NCBI GenBank assembly: GCA_003864495.1
Contig: ML133395.1
Span: 278,307 to 342,306, forward strand
DNA length: 64,000 nucleotides
Source: Nemopilema nomurai
Taxonomy: Eukaryota; Cnidaria; Scyphozoa; Rhizostomeae; Rhizostomatidae
Direction: 5' to 3'
Of this stretch, positions 1-11,177 are shown in pieces (within the stretch, counting starts at the first letter, position 1; every line of letters starts with the position of its first letter). Under the pieces are notes generated by a model. The model did not search any database, was not told where the DNA came from, and worked only from the letters and a program-made list of their open reading frames with translations. Made by a program: the position numbers and the translations under genes.

Positions 1-150
1 TACCAAACTTTTCTGGTCTTTTTCTGGTAGTACAGGCAGCGTCTTCGCATTATACTTGGGATGTGCAAGTTTACAATGCTTCGATTTGTAGTCATTGTCA
101 ATTGACTTCTTGCAAATACCGCACTTTACTCTGAAGCGACTGTTAGGCAT
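1..150 (-). CDS. N-terminus of a zinc-finger-like protein, running off the window
   Basis: The minus strand has an ATG at 150-148 followed by 50 open codons to the window edge. The peptide starts MPNSRFRVKCGICKKSI and continues with a CxxC pair and a later H/C/H cluster (KHCKLAH), spaced as in a small zinc-binding finger. N-termini like this occur on hAT-transposase-derived and KIAA1586/ZMYM-like proteins that are common in cnidarian genomes; that link is my recollection and is not proven here. The gene is incomplete, so no function is given. It converges on nothing within the window, and its upstream side faces the 3' end of the first H4 gene. A transposase-derived gene is the most likely identity. 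Confidence 0.4.
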   Translation of the reverse strand, partial: MPNSRFRVKCGICKKSIDNDYKSKHCKLAHPKYNAKTLPVLPEKDQKSLV

Positions 151-700
151 TAGTTAAATGAGAAAGAGTATTATAATACTTAAAAATCAACGATCAGGGA
201 TCAACTGACACAAATGTATCTAATGATCAACTGACAAAAGTGTCCTGTCATCGCTCAAGTAGCACAAAAATCTGGACTCGCGAAGACTCGAGGATCTGGG
301 ATTATGGAACCTAAGACCAGGGGGAGTTCAATTATGATATCACCTTAGCCAGGGGGACTGAGTTGCTAAAATTTCAGCCAAAGCTGCGGAAAGTTGTGTA
401 CTGCTACAGCAGACTTCCATTTTGTTTATCGCGTATTAAGATGGGTACGATGTTTGTCAATAGCCCACTGGTTGCAAACCTTTCTATATGAGCACCTCTC
501 AGAATAATTGCTGGATCCGCCCCTGAATCTACTGGCACAACGTACATCAAAGCAATATGCAGTACCAGATTCGGTAGTTTCAATCGAATCAACGGGTAGA
601 AGTATAAATTGACGAAATGTAGCTACTGAACGAAAAGCAGAAAAACAAAATTTGAAATCGTGTGAAGCTACGAGGCCCAAATCAGGCAACTTTGGCATTT
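151..700. other. Intergenic, no gene seen
   Basis: This is A+T-rich sequence between the partial finger gene and the H4 3' end. It contains a short imperfect direct repeat around 196-245 (ATCAACTGACA units). Similarity to the second histone unit starts near 620-640, which marks the left edge of the duplicated H4/H3 block. The short open frames here have no recognisable protein character. Confidence 0.5.
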
Positions 701-705
701 TTGGT

Positions 706-721
706 AGCTTTTAAAAAAGCT
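706..721 (-). promoter_or_regulatory. Histone 3' stem-loop of H4 (copy 1)
   Basis: Read on the minus strand this is AGCTTTTTTAAAAGCT followed by ACCA: a 6-bp stem, a UUUA tetraloop and the 3' ACCA typical of replication-dependent histone mRNAs, 65 bp after the H4 stop. The stem opens with A-U instead of the usual metazoan GG/CC pairs. Confidence 0.9.
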
Positions 722-786
722 GTTTTCTGTGTGCTTGCACTTGGACGAATCTTGATTGCCGGACAGGAAGGACCAGCAACATGAAT

Positions 787-2216
<1,430 letters not shown>

Positions 2217-2262
2217 GCAACTCACTCCATCACATCTTGACGGATGAGATTTCGTTCCAAAC

Positions 2263-2278
2263 GGTTTTTTTAAAAACC
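2263..2278 (+). promoter_or_regulatory. Histone 3' stem-loop of H3 (copy 1)
   Basis: GGTTTTTTTAAAAACC followed by ACCA: a 6-bp stem with the classic GG/CC base, a UUUA loop and ACCA. A possible purine-rich U7-pairing element (ACGCCAGAA) follows within 10 bases. Confidence 0.9.
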
Positions 2279-2499
2279 ACCATAAACGCCAGAAATGATG
2301 TTTCTCTATCCCATTGCACACAGCGATATTTCTCTAAAGTTTTCCGCCTATGCATTCATGTACAAAGCCTACCAAAGTTATAAAGCACAATATAAAATTA
2401 GCTAAATTGAATCATTTAAATTTCGAAATAAATTTCATCTTACAGTTAACTAATTAGTGAAAGGTGATATTATATTATATTCTTTATAGCTAGTATTCT

Positions 2500-2938
2500 T
2501 TTGGCAACGCTAATGAGTTCTCTTATTAAAGGGTTCCTGAAAGCCCCTAATGATCTTCTATCTATAATGCTAACAGACACGTTATTTCAAAATGCTGCAT
2601 CTACCTTTCTTTTGAAATTCCACGGAACTGTTCTCAAAATCAAATCAAATCTGTTTTACATCAAGGGAGATTATCACATGATGAAATGCTTGATTTTGGT
2701 TGTGTAATGACAGCATAGGAAGCTTTCGTTGCAATACTTGATGAAAATTTCAAAAGATATCAAGCCCAAATAGAACACTTCTTGTTTCATGGGAATTTAT
2801 CATTTTTATGTTGTTTTACGTCAAACTGCACAAAGATGTGATTACCTGCTTTATTGTTGATTCTAGAATGATAGCAAAAAGCTTCCATTACAAGTTATCA
2901 AACTCAGCTTCCCCAACAAAGTTATCAATCCAGCTAAA
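2500..2938. repeat. Degenerate ~163-bp spacer repeat, block A
   Basis: This A+T-rich sequence carries recurring words TTTTACATCAA, GATGAAATGCTTGATT, GATTCTAGAATGATAG, AAGCTTCC and AGTTATCAAAC in fixed order. The same order recurs in blocks at 6270-7600, 11990-13370 and 16000-18085. This block is cut off at its right end by the transposon at 2941. No coding potential is apparent. Confidence 0.75.
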
Positions 2939-2940
2939 TA

Positions 2941-3732
2941 GTCAGGGCGCTACGGGGTCAAAATTAGGTGTACACTGGAAATTTTTGCGGGCAATTTAAT
3001 TTTTGGTTTAAAACATACCTTATACCTTGCACATGATAATTTTACCGGTTGGACACCGCCAAACTGCTTCAGTGGGTCATCCAATCAAAGTTTTGTCAAC
3101 GCTTTTTAGGCCTATTTTCTTCCGAGGGCGCCATTTTGTTTTATATGTCAGACTTCTCGAGCAGGTTCTGACAAGTCTCATAGGCGCTCTTATTTCCAAG
3201 AAAAACGCTATTTAGTGATTTTCTGATATAAATGCAGAAAAGTTGCCTTCAAGGAAAATTTTGGGGATTGAATCTGTTGAAAGGGTGAGGGGGCTAGTGC
3301 ACGAGTTCTTGAGAGATATGACATGTATCAATGTTCTCAGCTGATGTTACTTCCGTATTTCCAACGTTCTGAAAGCTTCTTTTAATGGGAAATAGGGGGT
3401 AGGAAATCTAGAAAACTTGATCATAAAGGCACGAGGGAAAAAGAAGGTTATACCAGAATTTTTACTGAAGAACAAAAAAGGGTTTTACTGAAGACTTGGA
3501 GTAGGGGATAATTATTTTCCCTTTTTTTAATACGAAAATTGTAATAATTCTTTTGGTGCATTTAACACAATTTAATAAACCCTAAATATCTTTGGCATAT
3601 CATAATGAAGTTTATGTTTTTTCAAAAATATTTTGCTCGTATGTACCAGATGCTCCGGTGGAACGGAAGGTGGGGGGGGGGCAAATTGAAGACTTGCGGG
3701 TTTTGCAAAAGGATCATTCCATTTTAAGAAAA
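2941..3732 (+). repeat. Left inverted arm of the DNA transposon
   Basis: It pairs in reverse complement with 5473-6267 almost base for base, including a run of G at 3671-3679 facing a run of C near 5526-5536. Similarity fades just after TTTGCAAAAGGATCATTCC. Confidence 0.85.
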
Positions 3733-4137
3733 TTGTGAGGGTATAGAGCCTTCTTCACCGTTTAAAAAATATTACAAGTTTAAAAGGCAAATAATTTCGA
3801 CATATACTGTAAAGCCTACCTGTGGAATCGACTTGTCTGCCTTTTAGAAATTTCTAGTCAGAAGTAGATTTGATTTATTTTCGAAAACGGGGTTAACCTA
3901 TCAGACAGCAAGTCAGGAAGTGTCTGCTTGCAAGCATTTTTTTACTTATGATACGATAAAATTATTCGTCCAAATTTTCGCATTCATCGTCTTCGGATGC
4001 CTCTTCGAAGCCATCTTCATCAGTATCATCCTCTTCTTTTTATTGTCACAGTTTGAGCACCCTCAAATATCTTTGCTCTTGAGTCCATGGGAAACGCATA
4101 CAAAGTGTTCCGTTCGGCAGTTGTTCTTCTTGTAGCT

Positions 4138-4990
4138 TCACGAAACGAGATCTAGAATAAAATCTAATGCTAGCTTTTGCGTCATCCATACTATTTCCAG
4201 TGCACCATAGGCATAAACTTCCCAACCAAAACCATATGGTGATGGAGCTTCAGGGTTTTCCTCCAACGCCAGCTTGACTATGCCCAGCTTAACTATGTCT
4301 GTGATGTAGAAGGTACTCGTGCTTGCAATGCTGAAGGTGCTCGTCACTGGTTGCTGGAAGCATTTGAGGCTCATGAATCTTTCCTTTTGACGAGCAAAAT
4401 TTTTTGCATCTTGCCTCATTCACATTTGTTAGGGAACTAAGTCCATAGAGGATGCAGCCAAACTCTTGGATGATCTCAAACAGATCGACGTCAAATTCGA
4501 ATGCGTCTCCAAAGTGTGAGGAAGCTTGTTAAAACCTTTCGTCTTTCTTCAGAACTTTCAGGGCATTCACTTTCCTCTTGCCATGAAAAGCACTTGTGTA
4601 TATTGCCGGTGAAAGCATGCGATGCTGGCAATGCAGCTGTAATGGATACCCCAAGGTTGTCGCGTATTGCTTTCGCATCCAAAATTCGAGTGGAAATTTT
4701 AACATCAATTCGCAAGTACACATTTATCTCCAATTGGCTTGGAAAATGTATTGCGTACATGGCGATATCGCTGTCAACTGTCACAATACAGGCGTGTTGG
4801 TGTCCAGTGACTTCTGCATGTTTGCAACAGAGGAGGACTTTTTTGTCTGCTTCTTCTTGTTTCGAGAAAAGCTCTTCGGCTGCAGATGATTGCACCTCGC
4901 TATCTTGAACAAAAATGGAGTAGCACCTTTCTTCAACTGTAACAAAGATACTGCGATGGTTGATTTTTTTCTGGCAAAGCGTGTAGGATG
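4138..4990 (-). pseudogene. Decayed open frames inside the transposon, possible PIN/flap-nuclease-like cargo
   Basis: Two minus-strand frames, 4491-4895 (upstream) and 4138-4419 (downstream), read as pieces of one protein interrupted by stops. The upstream piece has a DSD motif (CIVTVDSDIAMYA) followed by ALPASHAFTG. That order resembles a large family of uncharacterised cnidarian proteins with a PIN/XPG-like fold (DTD, then HAFTGCD). The downstream piece contains SPYGFGWE, which I associate with the C-terminal part of the same family. The reading is by recollection and the fold is inferred. The expected CD after HAFTG is replaced by NI, which fits loss of function. Confidence 0.4.
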
Positions 4991-5472
4991 ACTCAACCAG
5001 CCTATAAGGATGGGGACGTGACGTTCACATGCGTGATACCAAGAAAACTATTCGCATCAAGAATGCTATTAGCTAGAAGTTCAAGATTTACACCAACTAT
5101 ATCCGAGAAGATTAATTTCTTTGCCAACATTTTACATTCACATATTTCACTCTATTTCTCATTTAGAAGAAAACTGGGAGGAAAGAACAACTTACTTTGC
5201 CAATTTGACTTTGTCCCACGACTTTTCATAGCGGTGAAAATGAATTAAACAGGATCCTTCCTCTTCTTCTTGTTCTTCATTCCGATCTGTACTTTCTTTC
5301 GAATCGTGGTCTTTTCTTCTTCGTTTTGGAGGCGTTAGGAGCAATTTGAAATTCATGCGGCCCTGGCGTAAGCTAACGACATAAGCCAACAGGCCTGTCA
5401 ACTGTGAAACCTAGCCTGAGATCTGTCTATATTTGTAAGGATGTACTTCACGTGGATTAGAATCATTTTACA

Positions 5473-6267
5473 TTTCTCTTAAAATGGAATGATCCTTTTG
5501 CAAAGCCCGCAAGTCTTCAATTTGCCCCCCCCCCCCCACCTTCCGTTCCACCAGAGCATCTGGTACATACGAGCAAAATATTTTTGAAAAAACATAAACT
5601 TCATTATGATATGCCAAAGATATTTAGGGTTTGTTAAATTGTGTTAAATTCACCAAAAGAATTATTACAATTTTCGTATTAAAAAAAGGGAAAATAATTA
5701 TCCCCTACTCCAAGTCTTCAGTAAAACCCTTTTTTGTTCTTCAGTAAAAATTCTGGTATAACCTTCTTTTTCCCTCGTGCCTTTATGATCAAGTTTTCTA
5801 GATTTCCTACCCCCTATTTCCCATTAAAAGAAGCTTTCAGAACGTTGGAAATACGGAAGTAACATCAGCTGAGAACATTGATACATGTCATATCTCTCGA
5901 GAACTCGTGCACTAGCCCCCTCACCCTTTCAACAGATTCAATCCCTAAAATTTTCCTTGAAGGCAACTTTTCTGCATTTATATCAGAAAATCACTAAATA
6001 GCGTTTTTCTTGGAAATAAGAGCGCCTATGAGACTTGTCAGAACCTGCTCGAGAAGTCTGACATATAAAACAAATGGCGCCCTCGGAAGAAAATAGGCCT
6101 AAAAAGCGTTGACAAAACTTTGATTGGATGACCCACTGAAGCAGTTTGGCGGTGTCCAACCGGTAAAGTTATCATGTGCAAGGTATAAGGTATGTTTTAA
6201 ACCAAAAATTAAATTGCCGGCAAAAATTTCCAGTGTACACATAATTTTGACCCCGTAGCGCCCTGAC
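5473..6267 (-). repeat. Right inverted arm of the DNA transposon
   Basis: This is the reverse complement of 2941-3732 with few substitutions and single-base indels. It ends GCGCCCTGAC, followed by the flanking TA. Confidence 0.85.
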
Positions 6268-6269
6268 TA

Positions 6270-7600
6270 TCTGTTTTACATCAAAGAACACCAACATATT
6301 ATGTAAACATTAATTGATGATAATTAAATGATATGAAAAGATGCTTCCTTTACAACTCTTCATGAAAATAACCCAACACTAGGAATCCAAATCAAATCGA
6401 AACTACTTGTCAATGAGAATATAGAATTTTAACTTTGTTTTCAATCAAACAACACTATCAAATGGTGAATTGTTTGATTATTGATTTTGCCATGATTACA
6501 AAAGAAGCTTACTTTGAAACTCTTTATCAAGAACCTCAAAAAGTTGTCAAACTCAAGTATAACACTGCTTGTTTTATGGAACTACAGTACTTTTACTTTT
6601 ATTATCCCTAAAAAACACCAACATATGATGAAATGCTTGATTTTTAGTCTAGAATGAAAGCAAATGAGTTTTACATCAAACTGCACCATGATATGAAAAA
6701 ATTCTTGGTTATTGAGTCTAGAATGGTAGAAAACAGCTTCCTTTACAAGATTGGATGGAAAGTCAAACAAAATAAAAAAGCATTAATAAAACACTGTTTG
6801 TTTTATTGGAATACAATGTTTTCACTTTGTTTTACATCAAACAACACTATCATATAATGAAGTGCTTAACTTTCCCCTCAAAAATGGATAGAGGTGCAAT
6901 CTTCTTTTACATCTTTTGATGAACAATCTCAAAAAAGTTCTCAAAGCCAAGAATAAAACACAGCTTCTTTTTTTGAAATGGAGTATTTTCACTTTGTTTT
7001 AAATCAAACAACACCAATATATGATGATTTGCTTGATTGTTGATTCTGGAATGATTCTAGCAAAATAAGCTTCCTATGCAAATCTTGATGAAAACTTCAA
7101 AAAGTTATCAAACCAAAATACAACACTTCTTGTCATTTGGGAATACTACAGTGTTTTAACTTTCTGTTACATCAATGGACATGATGAAAGTATTGTATGA
7201 TTTGATGAAATTATAGCAAAAGAAGCTCCCTTTACAACTCTTGGTGATATTCACTAAACACTGGGAATGAAAATAAATCAAAACTACTTTTTTATTGAGA
7301 ATGCAGAATTTAAACTTTGTTTTACATCAATTCAACATCAATATGGTAAATTGTTTAAATGTTGGCTATAAAATGATAGTAAAATATCAAAATCAAGTCC
7401 TAGATTGATAGGTTTCAGGGAATTTTAATTTTTGTGAAATCGTTTGTCTTCACAACAACACCAAACTATGCTGAAATTTTAGAAACTTGGTCCAAGAATG
7501 ATAGGAATGAGAACTTTATTCACATCTCTTAAAGCAAATCAAGAAGCTGTGGTGATAAAGTGCTTCAAAAAGTGCCCCTAAATTCACTTTTGTCAGATTG
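6270..7600. repeat. Degenerate ~163-bp spacer repeat, block B
   Basis: The TTTTACATCAA-type word recurs near 6275, 6438, 6600, 6831, 6997, 7166 and 7319, a spacing of about 153-169 bp apart from one longer step with a partial unit. This is the continuation of block A beyond the transposon. It aligns over long stretches with block C (6275-6420 with 12,323-12,470, for example). No gene is seen here, and the remaining 7600-8100 is unique A+T-rich sequence shared in part with 17,990-18,085. Confidence 0.75.
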
Positions 7601-8123
7601 GATGGAAAACTTTCTAAGTCACCATTCTATTTGAATTCCACACACTTTATTGTAATCACAAGGTCCAGAACTGCTGGTTTTGTGAAAACAGTGTGTTAAA
7701 AATTTAATTTCATCTACTAGAAGAGAGGTTGAGCCTGACATAGATTATGGTAAATAGGTTGAGCCTTCATTTTAGAATATAATGCTTTCTTCACTTCTCA
7801 ATGAAAACTAATATTTACTGTGTTCAAAGCCAAGTCTCAAGTTGCTTCTGTCAAGAATTATTTTGCGTGCATTATAGAACTACAGCATTAAAAAGCTTCC
7901 CTAAACTTTACCAAGCCAACCCACCACATGTTTCAGAGTTTTTGGATGGAAACCTTCAGATCACAGATAAGGTTGAGCTGAAACTATCAGTAACCATTTT
8001 AGCTATAGGTATGCTCATTTAAATGTTGGGTCGGCCTACGCAGATAGCGAAAAAGCCATTGAAAATTCGAGTGATCGATGCAGCCAACAAGGCTTGTCAA
8101 GACAAAATATCCAACTATTTGGT

Positions 8124-8139
8124 AGCTTTTAAAAAAGCT
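8124..8139 (-). promoter_or_regulatory. Histone 3' stem-loop of H1
   Basis: Minus strand AGCTTTTTTAAAAGCT then ACCA, the same A-U-opened stem as both H4 genes and H2B. It lies 55 bp after the H1 stop. Confidence 0.9.
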
Positions 8140-8194
8140 GTTTTGCATGGACAGGATGGCGCACTAAGACGAAAATGTCTGGAGAACTGAGCCC

Positions 8195-8827
8195 TCAGTT
8201 CTTCGACTTGCTGGCCTTGGATTTCTTTGCAGCAGGTGACTTTGCCGTCTTCTTAGCTGCAGCCTTTTTCGGTTTGCTCTTTCCAGCCGCCGAAGCTTTC
8301 TTGCTTGCAGCAGCCTTTGGTTTCTTGGCTATTTTAGCTTTGGGCTTCTTGGGGGACTTGCTAGCACCAGTTGCTTTCTTCGCTGTCGTTGCCTTCTTTT
8401 TCGCGGGACTCTTCTTCACTGAGCTGGTACTGGCCTTTTTAGCCTGCGTACTCTTCTTAGCCTGTGCTGCTGGCTTTTTCACAGCTTTCTTTGCTGCGAC
8501 CGGCTTCTTTTCTGCTGCTGCTTTCTTCGCGGCGACAGGTAGCTTGAACGACCCCGAAGCTCCCACCCCCTTCGTCTGCACGAGTGAGCCCGATGCGACA
8601 AGTTTCTTCAAGGAAGCCTTCAGGTTTCTCTTCAAAGCGCTCTCATCACCAAGGCCTTTGTAATTAGCCTGCAAATACTTGGCTATTTTCTGCCTCGACG
8701 AGCCGTTTCTTTCCTTCAGGCTTCTGATTGCCTCCGCGATCATGTCCTTGTATGCAGGATGAGCAGCCGGCTTCTTGGGTGCTGCTGCCTTTTTGGTTTT
8801 CTTAGGTGACGCCGCAGATGAATCCAT
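8195..8827 (-). CDS. H1: Linker histone H1
   Basis: From the ATG at 8827 the protein is 210 residues. A short N-terminal tail (MDSSAASPKKTKKAAAPKK) precedes a winged-helix globular domain at about residues 22-98 (HPAYKDMIAEAIRSLKERNG through GSFKLP). A C-terminal tail of over 100 residues consists almost only of Lys, Ala, Pro, Ser and Thr and has several SPKK/SPAKK-type phosphosites. H1 binds linker DNA at the nucleosome dyad. The open frame extends upstream to 8920, but the added residues are hydrophobic and unlike H1, so the inner start is preferred. It is the only H1 in the window; the corresponding gene of the next unit is gone. Confidence 0.96.
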   Translation of the reverse strand: MDSSAASPKKTKKAAAPKKPAAHPAYKDMIAEAIRSLKERNGSSRQKIAKYLQANYKGLGDESALKRNLKASLKKLVASGSLVQTKGVGASGSFKLPVAAKKAAAEKKPVAAKKAVKKPAAQAKKSTQAKKASTSSVKKSPAKKKATTAKKATGASKSPKKPKAKIAKKPKAAASKKASAAGKSKPKKAAAKKTAKSPAAKKSKASKSKN

Positions 8828-9020
8828 AACGATATCTTTTTTTGGAAATGAGCAAATGGTTCGACAATCTAACGTAAAGTTCTTCGCAACTGCGACACAA
8901 AACTGGATGCCCTCCTTCACTTTCGGTCAACGATTCAAAATCATTTTGCAACTAGGCGCCAAAAGTCCACGTGACTGCCCAGGCCAAAATGGCCGCCGAT
9001 GTTGTGCTTCTTTGCCAACA
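8828..9020 (-). promoter_or_regulatory. H1 promoter region
   Basis: Upstream of H1 on the minus strand is an E2F-like TTTTGGCGCC (plus-strand 8955-8964) next to an E-box CACGTG at 8968-8973 and a GGCCAAAATGGCC palindrome-like stretch at about 8982-8994. A decayed copy of this segment survives at 18,106-18,172. Confidence 0.65.
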
Positions 9021-9035
9021 TTAATTGGCACATAG

Positions 9036-10340
9036 TCATTGAAATAACGCAAAAAGATTATTCAAAATATTCGAAACTGAAGTCCTTATGTATTCATTTC
9101 TTTATAAAGATGCTTTTTGAGGGGTACAGGTAATGCCTATGGGTGCAATTCTCCACATCGTGTTGCGTTGTCGAGAAATGCTTACGTTCCACGTTAAATT
9201 AGATTTGTTTCCTCCCTCAGCATGCTTCGAAAATGATAATGGATGGATGTTGTGGAGACTTTAAAACAGTGGCTTGCTGGACAGACTGTGCAAGCCTTCC
9301 GTAATCTCTTGGATCGCGAAAAATTAAGTTAAAATTCGGATTGAGAAAGCACAACTCTAGATGGCAGTTATGATCTGTCATTACAAACTTCGAAAAGGCC
9401 AAACGAAGCTGATTTTGACAAATCTGACGATTTGCACAATAGATCGTAATGCATAATTATTTGAAAATTTCAAATTCATAAAATTGAAATTTTGGAAATC
9501 AGCACTCATTTTGAGCAGTGAACATGGGCATTTTAAACTACCTGTAAATGAAGGTGAGAAATGTTACCCACAAATGTGAAGGGGTAAAGGGAAAGGGTGA
9601 CTTTTCTTGATGTTGAAAGGAGACAAAATAAACCGATTTTGATTTTATGCACATGGCTTTGCATCATGTATCATATTCAATCATGTTGGCCTTGTAATTG
9701 TCTGGGACTATTCCAATTTCTAAATAAGATGTAATTTTGATTAGATGGGATAAATGGAAGTGGTTATCCAGAATTACATGTGATGTTTAATAGTTTAGTT
9801 TAGTTTTGTTTGTTCTATGCAAGCACTGAAAATCTTTTTGGGCGAACAAATGAACTAACATTGCAAGTGAAATCACCATCAAACATATACAGATTGCCTC
9901 CACAAAGTAGAAACCAGTTTTTCTAAAAACAGTGAATTTTGCTTTTCATCAAAAGAGCATTTATGAAGGAAAAAGACTGAAAGATTTCACGTATTATTGT
10001 TACTATTTCTGGTTATCAAATTTGTATCCTTCTTCGAGAATTTCTTATCAAGAATTTGTGTTGAGCAAGAATGAGTTAGGAATGATATTAGGTTAGGTTA
10101 AAAAATTTGAGAATATTGAGGGTTGGCAAAATAATCAGGCATTGTTATGAAAGAGTTTATGCTTGATGTATGTTTGGAACCATCAAATAAGGATCCTTAA
10201 AACACCCACACCTAGGGTATGAGTGTTTGACAACAAAATTGGGCGATGGCATTCTCACTCGCTTAAGTTAAACCAAAAGGTTGATAAAATAAAATGGTAT
10301 CGGCAAACAATTGGTCGTGTGTGTTTGAGGTTGAGGAAAA
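9036..10340. other. H1-H2B spacer, no gene seen
   Basis: About 1.3 kb of A+T-rich sequence without coding character. It does not carry the 163-bp spacer repeat seen between convergent genes. A small TAGTTTAGTTTAGTTTTG simple-sequence patch lies near 9791-9808. Confidence 0.5.
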
Positions 10341-10355
10341 ATTGGCGAATTTGGT

Positions 10356-10371
10356 AGCTTTTAAAAAAGCT
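10356..10371 (-). promoter_or_regulatory. Histone 3' stem-loop of H2B
   Basis: Minus strand AGCTTTTTTAAAAGCT then ACCA, identical to the H4 and H1 elements, 61 bp after the H2B stop. Confidence 0.9.
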
Positions 10372-10432
10372 GTTTTTTGGTCGACCGTTTGAGAGCAAAA
10401 TAAACCAAACGCTCCAGGGCAGGTCAGGTAGT

Positions 10433-10840
10433 TTACTTGCTGGACGTGTACTTGGTGACGGCCTTGGTGCCCTCGCTGACAGCATGCTTGGCAAGTTCAC
10501 CGGGAAGGAGAAGTCGGACAGATGTCTGGATTTCCCTCGAAGTGATCGTCGCCTTCTTGTTGTAGTGGGCAAGTCGCGAGGCTTCTTGAGCGATCCTCTC
10601 GAAAATGTCGTTGACAAACGAGTTCATGATGCTCATGGCCTTGCTGGAAATTCCCGTGTCAGGGTGGACTTGTTTGAGCACCTTGTAGATGTAGATAGAG
10701 TAGCTTTCCTTGCGCTTCTTCGTCCTTTTCTTTTCTCCTGAGCCGGCCTTGCCACCCTTTTTACCAACTCCTGCTTTCTTCTCTCCCTTCTTGGCGACCT
10801 TTGGGGCCTGTTTTCCTCCTTTAGCTGGGGCGTCAGACAT
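10433..10840 (-). CDS. H2B: Histone H2B
   Basis: A 135-residue H2B. The basic N-terminal tail (about residues 1-43) is longer and more Gly/Lys-rich than the vertebrate tail. The core starts at [20 protein letters not shown] and ends with AVTKYTSSK, including the C-terminal lysine context that is ubiquitylated in other animals. It forms the H2A-H2B dimer with the neighbouring H2A. The gene is intronless, divergent from H2A over 337 bp, and followed by a stem-loop. Confidence 0.97.
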   Translation of the reverse strand: MSDAPAKGGKQAPKVAKKGEKKAGVGKKGGKAGSGEKKRTKKRKESYSIYIYKVLKQVHPDTGISSKAMSIMNSFVNDIFERIAQEASRLAHYNKKATITSREIQTSVRLLLPGELAKHAVSEGTKAVTKYTSSK

Positions 10841-11177
10841 GTTTGCGACTTCTCTCTATAAAATTCACTCAACTCTCGATTCGAGTCAAGCAAGTTCGGT
10901 TTGATGGTTTGGCGCCAAGGCACGCTTGCTTTATTTGAGTCCAGCTCGCCTTGCCATCGAGAATGAGCCCGAAGACCGCGTGACCGACCAGGGTCGCAGC
11001 CGATTGGCTGTCTTTGCCTGGTTCGTCAAAATGGCCGACTCGAGCAGGCGACGATTGGCGCGTTTCGAATGAATGCCGCTTTGAAATGTTGCTTTTGGCG
11101 GGTACTACTAGCAATCGTTCCCTTGCACTTTCGCAGTCAAGTCAACTCGTTGAAGAAAATCTGTTATTGAAGCAATC
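10841..11177. promoter_or_regulatory. Divergent H2B/H2A promoter
   Basis: This 337-bp region has TTTGGCGCC at 10908-10916 on the H2B side, an inverted CCAAT (ATTGG) at 11003-11007, a second ATTGGCGCG at about 11054-11062, and a consensus-like E2F site TTTTGGCGGG at 11093-11102 on the H2A side. An A+T element (TATAAAATT, plus strand) lies at about 10857. The mixture matches a cell-cycle-regulated bidirectional histone promoter. Confidence 0.7.

Larger units (their letters stand above)
2941..6267. mobile_element. DNA transposon with ~795-bp terminal inverted repeats
   Basis: The element begins GTCAGGGCGCTACGGGGTCA and ends with its reverse complement, and TA dinucleotides flank both ends (2939-2940 and 6268-6269), consistent with a TA target-site duplication. 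The inverted arms are roughly 2941-3732 and 5473-6267 and nearly identical. Between them lie about 1.7 kb with decayed open frames. The histone spacer repeat resumes on the far side (compare 6270 onward with 12,315 onward), so this is an insertion into that spacer. No transposase with a clear DDE motif was recognised, so the element may be non-autonomous. A TA duplication fits Tc1/mariner-like elements, but superfamily assignment is open. Confidence 0.85.

Noticed and set aside
8175..8663. Plus-strand open frame rich in Phe, Ala and Leu, resembling a membrane protein
   Set aside because: It is the antisense of the Lys/Ala-rich H1 tail; Lys codons read backwards give Phe and Leu.
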